A stretch of DNA of 64,000 bases from Rosettibacter primus (GTDB lineage: Bacteria; Bacteroidota; Ignavibacteria; Ignavibacteriales; Melioribacteraceae), in NCBI RefSeq assembly GCF_036860675.1, contig NZ_JAYKGK010000009.1:68837-132836 (forward strand), read 5' to 3'. Under the pieces are notes generated by a model. It did not search any database. It had not been told where the DNA came from and saw only the letters and a list, made by a program, of their open reading frames with translations. Both the position numbers and the translations under genes were made by a program. Shown here piece after piece: positions 35,586 to 45,071 of this stretch. Positions within the stretch are counted from its first letter, which is position 1. Each line of letters begins with the position of its first letter.

Positions 35586-36165
35586 AAATATTTTTTAATA
35601 ACTTTTGTAGTTGAGTTCTTCCACGATTAATTCTTGATTTTACAGTACCCAGAGAAACTTTTGTAATATCTGCAATTTCCTCATAAGAAAGACCTTGAAT
35701 GTCTCTAAGAATTACCATTTCTCTATAAACTGGTTTAATCTTCATTAGTGCACGCTGTATAATGTCGTGCTTAATATTGCTGTCAGTAGCTCTGTCAGGA
35801 GCAACAAACGACTTATCTTCGACCTGTATTTGTTTTTCATCTTCAGTTGGACTTAGGGACAATATACTTCTTCTTCGCCGTCTTTTTAATTCATTTTTAG
35901 CAAGATTGCCAGCAATTGTATAAATCCAGGTTGAAAACTTGGCAAACTCGCGATATGAATCTTTATTGAGATAAAACTTAATCATTGTATCCTGAACAAT
36001 GTCTGAAGAAACATCTCTATCTCCGACGAATCGATATACGAAATTCATCAGAGGGTCTTTATAACGGCGAACTAATATTTCATAAGCTTCAAGTTCATTT
36101 GTTTCTTGAAACTTTTTAATTAGTTCTTCATCCGTTAATTCAGTTAAATTTTGATTGTGCGGCAA
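35575..36165 (-). CDS. ECF RNA polymerase sigma factor
   Basis: A 196-residue extracytoplasmic-function sigma factor. Region 2 (about residues 25-95) contains LVRRYKDPLMNFVYRFVGDRDVSSDIVQDTM-type sequence with the STWIYTIAGNLAKN core-binding helix, and region 4 (about 140-190) has the helix-turn-helix GLSYEEIADITKVSLGTVKSRINRGR. Start is TTG, with AGGT five bases upstream. It forms an operon with the overlapping membrane anti-sigma candidate, so it is likely released by an envelope signal. Confidence 0.93.
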   Translation of the reverse strand: MPHNQNLTELTDEELIKKFQETNELEAYEILVRRYKDPLMNFVYRFVGDRDVSSDIVQDTMIKFYLNKDSYREFAKFSTWIYTIAGNLAKNELKRRRRRSILSLSPTEDEKQIQVEDKSFVAPDRATDSNIKHDIIQRALMKIKPVYREMVILRDIQGLSYEEIADITKVSLGTVKSRINRGRTQLQKLLKNIYDE

Positions 36166-36193
36166 TTATACCTATCCAATATTAAGATTGTTT

Positions 36194-36201
36194 CAAAATT
36201 A
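36194..36201 (-). promoter_or_regulatory. Possible -7 element of the sigma/anti-sigma operon
   Basis: TAATTTTG on the minus strand, 28 bases before the TTG start of the ECF sigma gene, matches TAnnTTTG. No TTTG is present 20 bases upstream (a CTTT is), so the call is weaker than for rpmE, rimP and the tRNA. Confidence 0.4.
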
Positions 36202-36249
36202 GGTGTTTAATTTTAGTTATTAAAGAAAAATTTTTCAACTCCATAATTT

Positions 36250-37260
36250 TTATTGCATCATTTTCGAAATTAGAGTTATCAATACTGTTTTGGGGTCAAT
36301 AGCAGTAGTTTTTACAGATAAATCAGCTTCAAATAATGCACGAGAAGCATTTAATAATCGTGAATCAGAAAATAGAAAATTTGCTTTTTTACAATTTATA
36401 TAATAATACCAGCTCAACTGAAGTTTTCGTGCTGCTTCATTATCGTTAACATTTGTTTTTATCATTTCAAGAATTTGAGAAACAGTTAAAACAAATTTTG
36501 CAAGCATATTGATAATAACAATAATTTCCTGTCCACTATCTAATAAATTATAAGCGACTTCAATTGCTTTAACTTTATCACCTCTGCCGATAGCTTCCTG
36601 CAAATCAAAAATAGAATATTGTTTTGTTGATGAAATTAATTTTTTAATCTCTTCGAAGGTAACTTTTTCTTTATCTAATAAATAAATTGAAATTTTTTGA
36701 AGCTGACTCTCAAGTAAACTTTTATCTTCTCCAACTATTTCCAGAATATTATAAATGTTTTCACGAGTAAGTTTTATTTTATATTCTTCTGCTTTTCTTT
36801 CAAGCCAATCAACAAGTTCGTCACCTGATTCAGTTTTTATTTCAAACAAAAATCCTTTTTCAATTAGGGATGCAAAAGGTTCTTTTGATAAATCTGATAC
36901 TTTCGAATTTTGTACTAAAATTAGAATTGTAAATTCTGCGGGAGATACTAAATAATCGCTCAATAATTTTTTGTCATTTAGTTTATCAAAATTTTTTACC
37001 ACAATTATTTTTTTACCACCGCCAAAAGGAAAAGCAAGCGCCATGTCAATTATTTGAGAAAAATTTTGTCCACGCTCTGCATCGATTATTTCAATATCAA
37101 AATCAGATTTTACAAATTGTTTTGCTGAGTTAATAATTAATTCCACTGAATAATTAATATTGTAATTATCTTCACCACAAATAAAATAAACTGGCAAAAG
37201 ATTCTTTTTCTTTAATTCTTTTATTAATTCATTAATTGATGGTAATATTTTTTTTGCCAT
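36250..37260 (-). CDS. holA: DNA polymerase III subunit delta
   Basis: A 336-residue clamp-loader delta subunit. Features are LPVYFICGEDNYNINYSVELI at the N-terminus (the degenerate P-loop region), the KKIIVVKNFDKL strand (about residue 85), the KSLLESQLQKI helix (about 183), and the SIFDLQEAIGRGD motif (about 223) typical of HolA. It opens the replication clamp on DNA. ATG start lies 29 bases inside the MetS-like small gene. Sequence conservation of this family is low, but the pattern is clear. Confidence 0.9.
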   Translation of the reverse strand: MAKKILPSINELIKELKKKNLLPVYFICGEDNYNINYSVELIINSAKQFVKSDFDIEIIDAERGQNFSQIIDMALAFPFGGGKKIIVVKNFDKLNDKKLLSDYLVSPAEFTILILVQNSKVSDLSKEPFASLIEKGFLFEIKTESGDELVDWLERKAEEYKIKLTRENIYNILEIVGEDKSLLESQLQKISIYLLDKEKVTFEEIKKLISSTKQYSIFDLQEAIGRGDKVKAIEVAYNLLDSGQEIIVIINMLAKFVLTVSQILEMIKTNVNDNEAARKLQLSWYYYINCKKANFLFSDSRLLNASRALFEADLSVKTTAIDPKTVLITLISKMMQ

Positions 37261-37366
37261 AATTATCTGACTTTTTCTTTTCTAACTTAATTGCTTTTAT
37301 TATGAAATATATAAACCCACCCCAAATAAATCCTGTTATAAAAATTCCGAAAATAATTTCATTCAT
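37232..37366 (-). CDS. MetS-like small subunit of the NSS transporter (44 residues)
   Basis: A 44-codon ORF whose ATG overlaps the transporter's TGA stop as ATGA. It encodes MNEIIFG, a single hydrophobic helix (about residues 4-23) and a Lys-rich cytoplasmic tail, then stops 29 bases inside holA. In actinobacteria the NSS methionine/alanine transporter MetP needs a small single-helix partner, MetS, encoded directly downstream; this ORF has the same position, topology and size class. The overlap implies translational coupling. It is too short for ordinary ORF filters and could be missed. Confidence 0.7.
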   Translation of the reverse strand: MNEIIFGIFITGFIWGGFIYFIIKAIKLEKKKSDNYGKKNITIN

Positions 37367-38826
37367 ATTTTTACTGAAATTTTATTTGCAATCTTTTTAT
37401 TAACTACTAAAAATATAATAATCACCATTAACCATTGAAATAAACTTGTTCCCAAATTTTCACGATGAAATGGGTTCCACCATTCTTTATCCCATGAAGT
37501 TGATGATATCAACCACCAGGACAGCAATAAAATTGCTAAAATCGGAACAATATATTTCATAATCCAAAAATACCATCTGCCAACATTTATGTCATTCCCA
37601 GTTGCATTTATAATTTCTTTTCTGAACTTATCAGTTCCATATTTATTAACTGCAAAAGATATGAAAGCACCACTCAAAATTAATCCTACACCCCAAACCC
37701 AATCTTGATTTATCAAAAAATTAATATTGAGTGCAGAAGGTATGCCCAGAATAAAGCCAAAAAAGCAAATAATAATAGTGGCGGTTTTTCGTTGAAAACC
37801 AAAATCGATTAATGTCTTAACTGCTAATTCTATCATAGATATTAAAGATGTTAGTGCTGCAAATGATAATGCTAGAAAAAACAATGATGAAAAAGCAATA
37901 TTAACAGTAAATGAATTTGACATTTTCATAAACAATTGGGGCAAAACTATAAAAGTTAAACCTGTATTTGCCGGTCCGGATAATGATATTTGCTGAAGAG
38001 CATCATTTGAGCTCAAAGCGAACACTGTAGAAAAAATAATAATCCCTGCAAGCAATGAAATAGAATTATTCCCAAATCCGATTAATGAAGCATTTAATGC
38101 AATATCTTCTTTCTTTTTCATATAAGTTGCGTAAGTTAAAATCAAACCCCACCCCGCTCCTGTATCCCATGCATTTTGTGTTAATGCATTTAGCCAAACT
38201 TTGTAATTAATTAAGTATTCAAGTTTAGGAGTAAAAAAATATTTAATGCCTTCAAGAGCATTTGGTAATGTAATGGCACGCACAAAAAGAATTAAAAGAA
38301 TAACAACAAGCATCGATACAAGTATTTTATTTACTTTTTCTATTCCTTTTACTACTCCTTTATATATTACTGTTGAACCAATAATCATTGCAAAGAAGTG
38401 AAAATAAATTGGCCACAATCCTGAAGAAAATTCATTCCAGTATTGCAAATGATTTGATGTAATAAACAAATTTCCAGATAGTGATGAAAATAAATATTTA
38501 ATACACCAACCAGTAACTACAGAGTAATAAAACATAATTGCTGTGGAAACAAATGCAACAAAAGCTCCCATCCATGCAAATTTACTGCCCGCAGTTTTTA
38601 CAAAAGCTCCAATAGGTGCTTTCCTTGTAAATTTACCTAAAGCAAATTCAGAAATTATTAAAGGAACAGACCAAATCAATAAAAATATAACCCATGGAAT
38701 TAAGAAAGAGCCGCCTCCATTTTGTGCTACAATTCTTGAAAATCGCCAGATATTACCAGTGCCAACAGCAATTCCAAGTGTTGATAAAATTAAGCCCCAT
38801 CGAGAAGTAAAAAATTCTGATTGCAT
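37363..38826 (-). CDS. Sodium-dependent transporter of the NSS family
   Basis: A 487-residue membrane protein with 11-12 helices. The N-terminus FTSRWGLILSTLGIAVGTGNIWRF is the sodium- and substrate-binding TM1 of the neurotransmitter:sodium symporter family. NAWDTGAGWGLILTYATY (about residues 225-242) is TM6. Bacterial members import amino acids such as methionine, alanine or tryptophan. The following MetS-like ORF points to a MetP-type methionine/alanine importer. I prefer ATG 38826; a TTG at 38850 would add eight residues and overlap the cyclophilin gene. Confidence 0.92.
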   Translation of the reverse strand: MQSEFFTSRWGLILSTLGIAVGTGNIWRFSRIVAQNGGGSFLIPWVIFLLIWSVPLIISEFALGKFTRKAPIGAFVKTAGSKFAWMGAFVAFVSTAIMFYYSVVTGWCIKYLFSSLSGNLFITSNHLQYWNEFSSGLWPIYFHFFAMIIGSTVIYKGVVKGIEKVNKILVSMLVVILLILFVRAITLPNALEGIKYFFTPKLEYLINYKVWLNALTQNAWDTGAGWGLILTYATYMKKKEDIALNASLIGFGNNSISLLAGIIIFSTVFALSSNDALQQISLSGPANTGLTFIVLPQLFMKMSNSFTVNIAFSSLFFLALSFAALTSLISMIELAVKTLIDFGFQRKTATIIICFFGFILGIPSALNINFLINQDWVWGVGLILSGAFISFAVNKYGTDKFRKEIINATGNDINVGRWYFWIMKYIVPILAILLLSWWLISSTSWDKEWWNPFHRENLGTSLFQWLMVIIIFLVVNKKIANKISVKI

Positions 38827-38830
38827 TATT

Positions 38831-39451
38831 TCAGAATTTTCGTTTTTCAATTGTAATTTTCTCTATAACTACATTTTGTATTGGTCTATCTTTTTCATCT
38901 GTTGGTACTGAATTAATTTCTTTTACTACTTCCATCCCATTAATTACTTTTCCAAAAATTGTATGTTTTAAGTCAAGCCATGGAGTTGGAACTACAGTAA
39001 TAAAAAATTGACTTAGATTAGTATTTGGTCCTGCATTTGCCATAGAAAGAATACCTGGGGAATTATGTTTTAATGAAGGAGAAAATTCATCTTCGAATGG
39101 ACCTCCATAAATGCTCGCTCCACCTCTTCCGGTTCCAGTTGGGTCTCCTCCTTGAATCATAAAATCTTTTATCACACGATGAAAAGTTACTCCATCATAA
39201 AAACCTTTCGATGACAGGCCAACAAAATTTTTTACAGTTTTAGGTGCTTCGTAAGGGAACAGCTCAAGTTCAATAGTTCCTATGCTTGTTTTCATTATAG
39301 CAATTAATTTCTCATTATTCTTCAATGAAAGAAGTTCTTCTAAGTTAATTTTTATGTCATTTTGCTTTTTAGCTTCTTTTTGTCCATTTGATGTGCAGGA
39401 CAAAATCAATATAGAAAAAATTATCATTAGTGAAATTTTATATAGATTCAT
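38831..39451 (-). CDS. Cyclophilin-type peptidyl-prolyl isomerase, lipoprotein
   Basis: A 206-residue protein with a lipoprotein signal peptide (lipobox LILSC at about residues 16-20) followed by a complete cyclophilin domain (about 50-203): TVKNFVGLS, VTFHRVIKDFMIQGGDPTGTG (the catalytic Arg region), LSMANAGPNTNLSQFFIT, and HTIFGKVI. It catalyses proline isomerisation of secreted proteins, anchored to an envelope membrane. ATG start 7 bases after uppP. Confidence 0.93.
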   Translation of the reverse strand: MNLYKISLMIIFSILILSCTSNGQKEAKKQNDIKINLEELLSLKNNEKLIAIMKTSIGTIELELFPYEAPKTVKNFVGLSSKGFYDGVTFHRVIKDFMIQGGDPTGTGRGGASIYGGPFEDEFSPSLKHNSPGILSMANAGPNTNLSQFFITVVPTPWLDLKHTIFGKVINGMEVVKEINSVPTDEKDRPIQNVVIEKITIEKRKF

Positions 39452-39458
39452 AGATCAC

Positions 39459-40307
39459 CTATGGTTTTATTAAACCTTGACTGATTAATAATAAAATTAA
39501 AATACCAATTACAATCCGATAGATAATAAAAATTAGAGTTGAATTTCTTTTTAAATATCTTAATAAAAATTCAATTGACAGATAACCAACAATTCCCGAT
39601 GCAACTGTTGCAATAATCAAGTTTAATGATGAATTAAAATCAATATATTTTAATGATTCATAAAATTCCAGCATACCACTTGCAAAAATTGCAGGAATAC
39701 TCATCAAAAAAGAAAAACGAGCTGCTGTCTCTCTCTTTAATCCAAGAAATAAACCTGCTGTGATTGTAGTTCCAGAACGAGAAGAGCCGGGAATTAATGC
39801 AAGAGATTGTGCCAACCCAATTACAAAAGCATCGTACCATTTAATATTACTCATATCACGTTTTAACTTGCCAGTTTTTTCTGCTATTGCAAGTATAACG
39901 GCAAGTAAAATCAAACTTGCTGATATCACATAAAGATTTTTTGTAAGTTCACCTTCAATTATATCTTTAAACAGAAGCCCAATTACAGCAACTGGTATTG
40001 TTGCAATTACAAGATACCAGCCCATCTTAGAATTTAATGATTGAGTGTTGAAATTTTTTCTTCTTATAAAATTATCCTGATAAAAATCTTTGATGATATC
40101 CATAATATCTTCACGAAAATATACTACTACAGCTATCAAAGTTCCAAGTTGAATTACAGCTATGAAAGAAGTCCATAATTGTGGCTTATCAGAAGAAATT
40201 AGGTTCATTATTTTCCCGGCAACTGTTAAATGCCCTGTGCTGCTTATTGGCAAAAATTCTGTTAGTCCTTGAATTATACCAAGTATTATTGCTTCGAAAA
40301 TGTTCAT
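39459..40307 (-). CDS. uppP: Undecaprenyl-diphosphatase UppP (BacA)
   Basis: A 282-residue polytopic membrane protein that recycles undecaprenyl pyrophosphate to the monophosphate carrier for wall and O-antigen synthesis. Motif 1 is QGLTEFLPISSTGHL (about residues 14-28) and motif 2 is PGSSRSGTTITAGL (about 173-186); both carry the catalytic residues. Length is typical. Overexpression of the family gives bacitracin resistance. ATG start. Confidence 0.97.
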   Translation of the reverse strand: MNIFEAIILGIIQGLTEFLPISSTGHLTVAGKIMNLISSDKPQLWTSFIAVIQLGTLIAVVVYFREDIMDIIKDFYQDNFIRRKNFNTQSLNSKMGWYLVIATIPVAVIGLLFKDIIEGELTKNLYVISASLILLAVILAIAEKTGKLKRDMSNIKWYDAFVIGLAQSLALIPGSSRSGTTITAGLFLGLKRETAARFSFLMSIPAIFASGMLEFYESLKYIDFNSSLNLIIATVASGIVGYLSIEFLLRYLKRNSTLIFIIYRIVIGILILLLISQGLIKP

Positions 40308-40316
40308 AGATAATCC

Positions 40317-40958
40317 TTAAAAGATATATGCAATTCCAAGTTTAATTCCAGCTGAAATAGAAGTCATATTAACTGCTTGACCGTTATAAAAGTTAATTAT
40401 TTTATTTTGATAAACTTTGTCTTTAAGATCACCCGAATTATCAAATCTCAAGTCAATCCCAATTACTGCGTACAGATTATCACTCAATAGTGTATTGCCT
40501 TCTGCTTTAATTAGCAATCCAAATCCATTTGTTGAGTAATCAATTTTTGTAATATTATCTTCTGTCAAAAAGATGAATCTTGGTCCAAGTCCACCGCCAA
40601 ATTTAAATTTATAACCAGTTCCACTAACAACATAATAAGCAACTAAAGATGGTCTTAAAAAAGTATATGATATTTCATAGATGCCGCCTGCACCTATAGG
40701 AGCATTGTAAGAATCAATTAAATAACTAAGTTCGCCACCTAATTGAAAATTCTTAGAAATTTTGTAATTAATTTCACTACTAAAATTAATTGCACTTGAA
40801 AAGGATGAAAGTTTTTTACCGAATTGAGAAAAATTGGAATTGATATAATCGCGATAAGATGGAGTTGATTTAAAATCTAATCCCATTGCAATTTCAAAAT
40901 CCCATTGTGCATATACTAAAAAAGGAATCACAAAAAAAAGAAAAAATATTTTTTTCAT
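40317..40958 (-). CDS. Outer-membrane beta-barrel-type protein
   Basis: A 213-residue protein with a clear signal peptide (about residues 1-17, cleavage after YAQ). It continues as alternating aromatic/polar strands (FSSEINYKI, LGGELSYLI, YKFKFGGGLGPRFIF, MTSISAGIKLGIAYIF) with a terminal aromatic residue, as expected of a small eight-stranded barrel. No specific family is recognised. Its ATG overlaps the flippase-like gene's stop (ATGA), so the two are translationally coupled. Confidence 0.75.
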   Translation of the reverse strand: MKKIFFLFFVIPFLVYAQWDFEIAMGLDFKSTPSYRDYINSNFSQFGKKLSSFSSAINFSSEINYKISKNFQLGGELSYLIDSYNAPIGAGGIYEISYTFLRPSLVAYYVVSGTGYKFKFGGGLGPRFIFLTEDNITKIDYSTNGFGLLIKAEGNTLLSDNLYAVIGIDLRFDNSGDLKDKVYQNKIINFYNGQAVNMTSISAGIKLGIAYIF

Positions 40959-42031
40959 TTATCCCCAGATTTAGAATTAAAAACTGTAATAAAATTTTCT
41001 TTCGATTCTCCCTTCTTTTCCCTCAATCTGTTAATAATAAAAATCAGCAGCAAAGTTGATGCAACAAATACAAAATATTGAATGAAATGAGTCAATATTG
41101 CATATGCTGCACTAACTTCATAATTAAAGTTATATAATTTAGAAAGAATAAAAATTGAGATTATATGATATGAACCTGTTCCACCTGGTGTAGGAATTAA
41201 AGTGCCAAATGCACTAATAGCCATAAAAACCCAAGCCATTTTCATGTCGATTTCCTGTACCTCATGCATATGAAGCATGAAAAATCCCACATAAGTATTT
41301 AATGCATAAGTCCAGAACATCAATACTGTTAGAACAATTATCATAAAAAAATTCTTATGCCCTTTAATACTTGAGAAACCTTCGATGAGTGTAGAAATCA
41401 ATTCAGTAAATTTATTTGATATCTTTGGATTAATTTTATTAAGAAAACCAAATAATGATGATGTCAAGCCATGTTCATACTTAACGATTATGACAAGAAG
41501 CAGAATTATCACAGATATTATTACAAATCCAATAATTAATGTAGGCTTTAACCAAACTATTTTTTTGAATAAGTCACCTGAGTAAAATAAAACACTAAGA
41601 AATGAAGCTAGTCCAAAAGAAATAATATCAATCACTCTTTCAACTATAATAGTTCCTATCATTGTAGACCTGGATATTTTTTCCCATTTACCAAGAAATA
41701 ATCCTCTATAAATTTCCCCGAAACGCGGAATAACACAATTAACACCATACCCTATCATAACTGCACCAAATAAATTTAATGATGATGCATCAGGTTTTAC
41801 AGATTGAATTATTACCTTCCACCGAATAGCACGAATGTAATGAGATATGTAAAAAATAATTATATAAATAAACAGCCATATTATAGAAGTTTCGGCGATA
41901 AGAGCAAATGATTTTTTTAAATCAATTCCTCTAAAAGCAAGAATTAGAAAAATGATAGTAAGAATAACGGGTAGTATGTACCCGCTAAATTTCTTCAGCA
42001 ATTTTTTATGTTCTTTAACGGAGGTCAACAA
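40955..42031 (-). CDS. Lysylphosphatidylglycerol-synthase-TM / UPF0104 flippase-like membrane protein
   Basis: A 358-residue polytopic membrane protein of the AglD/MprF-N family (DUF2029-unrelated, UPF0104). Seen are the YYISHYIRAIRW-type ISHYIRAIRWKV segment (about residues 65-76), RFGEIYRGLFLGK (about 119), TMIGTIIVERVID, and the PTPGGTGSYH motif (about 278-287). The family is thought to flip lipids or lipid-linked sugars; it lacks the MprF aminoacyl-transfer domain. It starts at TTG inside lolA. Substrate unknown. Confidence 0.85.
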   Translation of the reverse strand: MLTSVKEHKKLLKKFSGYILPVILTIIFLILAFRGIDLKKSFALIAETSIIWLFIYIIIFYISHYIRAIRWKVIIQSVKPDASSLNLFGAVMIGYGVNCVIPRFGEIYRGLFLGKWEKISRSTMIGTIIVERVIDIISFGLASFLSVLFYSGDLFKKIVWLKPTLIIGFVIISVIILLLVIIVKYEHGLTSSLFGFLNKINPKISNKFTELISTLIEGFSSIKGHKNFFMIIVLTVLMFWTYALNTYVGFFMLHMHEVQEIDMKMAWVFMAISAFGTLIPTPGGTGSYHIISIFILSKLYNFNYEVSAAYAILTHFIQYFVFVASTLLLIFIINRLREKKGESKENFITVFNSKSGDK

Positions 42032-42617
42032 CGCGAATTCCTTTTGGAGGATTAAAGGTAAATTTATTATCTGGTAAATTTTGATTTATTGTTACATCTT
42101 CGAACTGAATGAAATAACACATATCTCCTATATCTGTTACTTCTAATTTAGAAATCATGTTATTATTATCTCTCCAGATTTTTATATCTTTCAAATCAAG
42201 CAAGCCTTCTTGCGGAATAAGCTGAATTATTTCTTCATTATCTTTTTTCATTAACTTAATTCTGCAAAGTGATGGATAATTATAAATTATTTTTTCTATC
42301 GAGTATGCTGTTGGTTCATCAGAAAAATTACTGATTATAACCTGTTTTTGTTTTTGATTATAATTCCAAATAAACTCGCCATTTGAAACAATTAATTGAT
42401 TTTTTAATTCAACAACAAATTTATTTTTTTTCTTGTAATAAATTTTCCCTTTTAACGCCGCAGAGCTTTTCACAGATGATTTACAATCTGTTTGGATAAA
42501 ATTAGCAGTAAAATCTGTAATAGAATTAAACTTACTCTGAATTTTTTTTAAGGACTCAATGCCACTTTGTGCATATAAGATTTGAAATGAAAACAAAAAG
42601 AGAAATATAAGTTTCAT
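42015..42617 (-). CDS. lolA: Outer-membrane lipoprotein carrier LolA-like protein
   Basis: A 200-residue periplasmic protein with a signal peptide (about residues 1-17, YAQ cleavage). The LolA pattern includes FNSITDFTANFIQTD (about 31-45), the LKGKIYYKKKNKF strand, SNGEFIWNYNQKQKQV (about 85) and the C-terminal FTFNPPKGIRVVDLR. It carries lipoproteins from the inner to the outer membrane. Its start overlaps the stop of ftsK by four bases. Confidence 0.88.
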   Translation of the reverse strand: MKLIFLFLFSFQILYAQSGIESLKKIQSKFNSITDFTANFIQTDCKSSVKSSAALKGKIYYKKKNKFVVELKNQLIVSNGEFIWNYNQKQKQVIISNFSDEPTAYSIEKIIYNYPSLCRIKLMKKDNEEIIQLIPQEGLLDLKDIKIWRDNNNMISKLEVTDIGDMCYFIQFEDVTINQNLPDNKFTFNPPKGIRVVDLR

Positions 42618-45049
42618 AGAGACCTTAATATTGTTTCGAGTTGTTCTTCATTTTCAACAATTACTTCGCGTGCTTTGCTGCCTTCCGCAGGACCAACGAT
42701 ACCAACCTGCTCAAGCTGGTCTACAATTCTAGCTGCACGCGAATAACCTAATTTTAATTTTCTTTGCAAAAGAGAAACAGAACCTTGCTGATGACGAACT
42801 ACAATTCTTGCAGCTTCTTCAAACATTGGGTCTAAGTCAGATAAAAAATTACTAAGTTCAGCTTTTTTCTTTTCATAAAGTGAAGGAAGAAAATATCTTT
42901 TCGAATAACCTTTCTGCTGATAAATAAAATTTGTTACTCTTTCAATTTCTTCAGTTGTAATAAATGCATTTTGAATACGAATTGGTTTTGGCATTCCAGC
43001 AGGTAAGAAAAGCATATCCCCGCTTCCAAGCAATTGTTCCGCACCGTTCATATCAAGTATTGTTCTTGAATCAATTTTAGTAGCAACCTGATATGCAATC
43101 CTTGCACTAAAATTTGCTTTAATCACTCCAGTTATAACATTTACAGATGGTCTTTGAGTTGCAAGAATCAAATGAATTCCCACAGCACGAGCAAGCTGAG
43201 CTAAACGAGCAATTGGTTCTTCTACTTCTTTCCCGGATGTCATCATTAAATCTGCAAGTTCATCTATAATAACAATTATGTAAGGCAATTTATGATGTTT
43301 GATTTCATCAGTATCATGAGGACGAGTTCTTGGGTTCATTACTTTTTTGTTGTAATCAACAATGTTACGCACGCCAGCTTTTGCAAGTTTGTCATAACGT
43401 TTTTCCATTTCATATTCAACTGCTTTTAGAGCAAGTAATGCATTTGATGGAGTAGTTATTATTTCTTCTTCTAAATCTGGAGATACAGCAAGGAAATGTC
43501 TGCTCAATTTTTTATAGAAAGAAAGCTCAATTTTTTTAGGGTCGAATATAACAAATTTAACATCAGAAGGATGTTTGGAATAAATTAAACTATGAATTAT
43601 CATATTAATACCAACACTTTTACCAGAACCAGTAGAACCAGCAATCAACAGATGAGGCATTTTAGCTAAGTCTGTAATGTATACTTCGCCTGAAATTGTT
43701 TTACCAAGAGCAAGAGGAAGTTCTGCTTTTGAATCTTTTAATTTACTTATGACAGATTTTGCACGAACAAGTGATGATTCAGCATTTGGTATTTCTACAC
43801 CAATTGCACTTTTGCCCGGAATTGGTGCAATAATTCTTATTCCTCGAGCTGCAAGAGCCAATGCAATATCATGCTCGAGACTAACAATTCTGCTAATCTT
43901 AACACCCGGAGCAGGAACAATTTCATAAAGTGTAACAACAGGACCTGGAGTTACAGTTATATCTTCAATTTCTATATCAAAAAGTGCAAGCTTTTCTTTT
44001 AACAGTTCGGCATTTCTTTTTAATTCATTTTCATGAATTTTAACTTCTTCGTCATCAGGTGTTATTAATAAATCTAAACTTGGTGGAGTATAATCAATTT
44101 CTTCGTTCCATTGGTCAGGAAGTTCAGCTTCTTTTTCTTTATCAACAACAGGAAACTCTTCTTCTGTATCTATCTTTTCTGTTTTTCTTATATCTTGTTT
44201 TTTTATTTTTAATGGTTTTTCTTCTTCGGGAATTTTTTCTAATTCATCTTTTTTGATGATTCTAATTTTTGTTTCTGTCTTCTTTGGCTTTTTATCCTCT
44301 TCATCTTCATCAGATTCTTCTAATCTATCTGTTTGCTGATTTTTTATTTTAATAATATTATCAATAGAAAGTTCTTCCTCAGATTCAGTTTCTTCTTTTG
44401 TAATTTCTTCTTTATAAAATTTCTTCATAAAATTCAGTATTGAACCGAATTGAACATCAAATGCAATTATTAATGTAATTATCATTCCAGCAGATAACAA
44501 AATTAAGCTGCCCAATCCACCCATTAAATTGCTTAAGGCTGCACCAAAATAATCACCAACATTACCAGATAGTTCATAATAATCTTTTAATAACCCAAAT
44601 TCTTTTGCATTTCGTAAAACACCAAAAAATGTTGATAGCAGAATTCCAATTACAAGAAAGAAATTAGTGAAGTAAACAGCTAATTTCGAATCACCACCTT
44701 TTAAAATTGTATAACCCCAAACAAAAAGAATTACAGGAAAGATTAAAGAAAAATATCCAAGCGTTGAATGAATAAAAAAGTTGGAAACATAAGCACCAAA
44801 AATACCAAGCCAGTTGTGAGTGTGAGCTGCTTTTTCTTTTAATTTTGGATTAGCAAAAAAGATATTGAATAAGTCGGTAAAGCGGTAAGAAAAAAAAGCA
44901 TCATCATAACGTGAATAAGAAAGTATACTCAAAAAAATAAAAAGAGATAGAACTATTAAAAGTATGCCTGAAATTTTTTTCTTCTTTTTAGGAGATATTA
45001 CAAAAAATTCTTTCTCATTATTGTCATATGTATTTCTTTTTTTAGACAT
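42614..45049 (-). CDS. ftsK: DNA translocase FtsK/SpoIIIE
   Basis: An 811-residue cell-division DNA pump. It has four or five N-terminal transmembrane helices (about residues 24-210), a short charged linker (about 220-310), the motor with Walker A AGSTGSGKSVGIN (about 475) and Walker B IIVIIDELADLMM (about 595), and the C-terminal winged-helix gamma domain (YSRAARIVDQLE). The linker is much shorter than in E. coli FtsK, so the protein is nearer SpoIIIE in size. The frame opens to a TTG at 45100 inside comB, but ATG 45049 gives a normal basic N-terminus. Confidence 0.96.
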   Translation of the reverse strand: MSKKRNTYDNNEKEFFVISPKKKKKISGILLIVLSLFIFLSILSYSRYDDAFFSYRFTDLFNIFFANPKLKEKAAHTHNWLGIFGAYVSNFFIHSTLGYFSLIFPVILFVWGYTILKGGDSKLAVYFTNFFLVIGILLSTFFGVLRNAKEFGLLKDYYELSGNVGDYFGAALSNLMGGLGSLILLSAGMIITLIIAFDVQFGSILNFMKKFYKEEITKEETESEEELSIDNIIKIKNQQTDRLEESDEDEEDKKPKKTETKIRIIKKDELEKIPEEEKPLKIKKQDIRKTEKIDTEEEFPVVDKEKEAELPDQWNEEIDYTPPSLDLLITPDDEEVKIHENELKRNAELLKEKLALFDIEIEDITVTPGPVVTLYEIVPAPGVKISRIVSLEHDIALALAARGIRIIAPIPGKSAIGVEIPNAESSLVRAKSVISKLKDSKAELPLALGKTISGEVYITDLAKMPHLLIAGSTGSGKSVGINMIIHSLIYSKHPSDVKFVIFDPKKIELSFYKKLSRHFLAVSPDLEEEIITTPSNALLALKAVEYEMEKRYDKLAKAGVRNIVDYNKKVMNPRTRPHDTDEIKHHKLPYIIVIIDELADLMMTSGKEVEEPIARLAQLARAVGIHLILATQRPSVNVITGVIKANFSARIAYQVATKIDSRTILDMNGAEQLLGSGDMLFLPAGMPKPIRIQNAFITTEEIERVTNFIYQQKGYSKRYFLPSLYEKKKAELSNFLSDLDPMFEEAARIVVRHQQGSVSLLQRKLKLGYSRAARIVDQLEQVGIVGPAEGSKAREVIVENEEQLETILRSL

Positions 45050-45071
45050 ACTTTGAAAATCGACTTTTATT

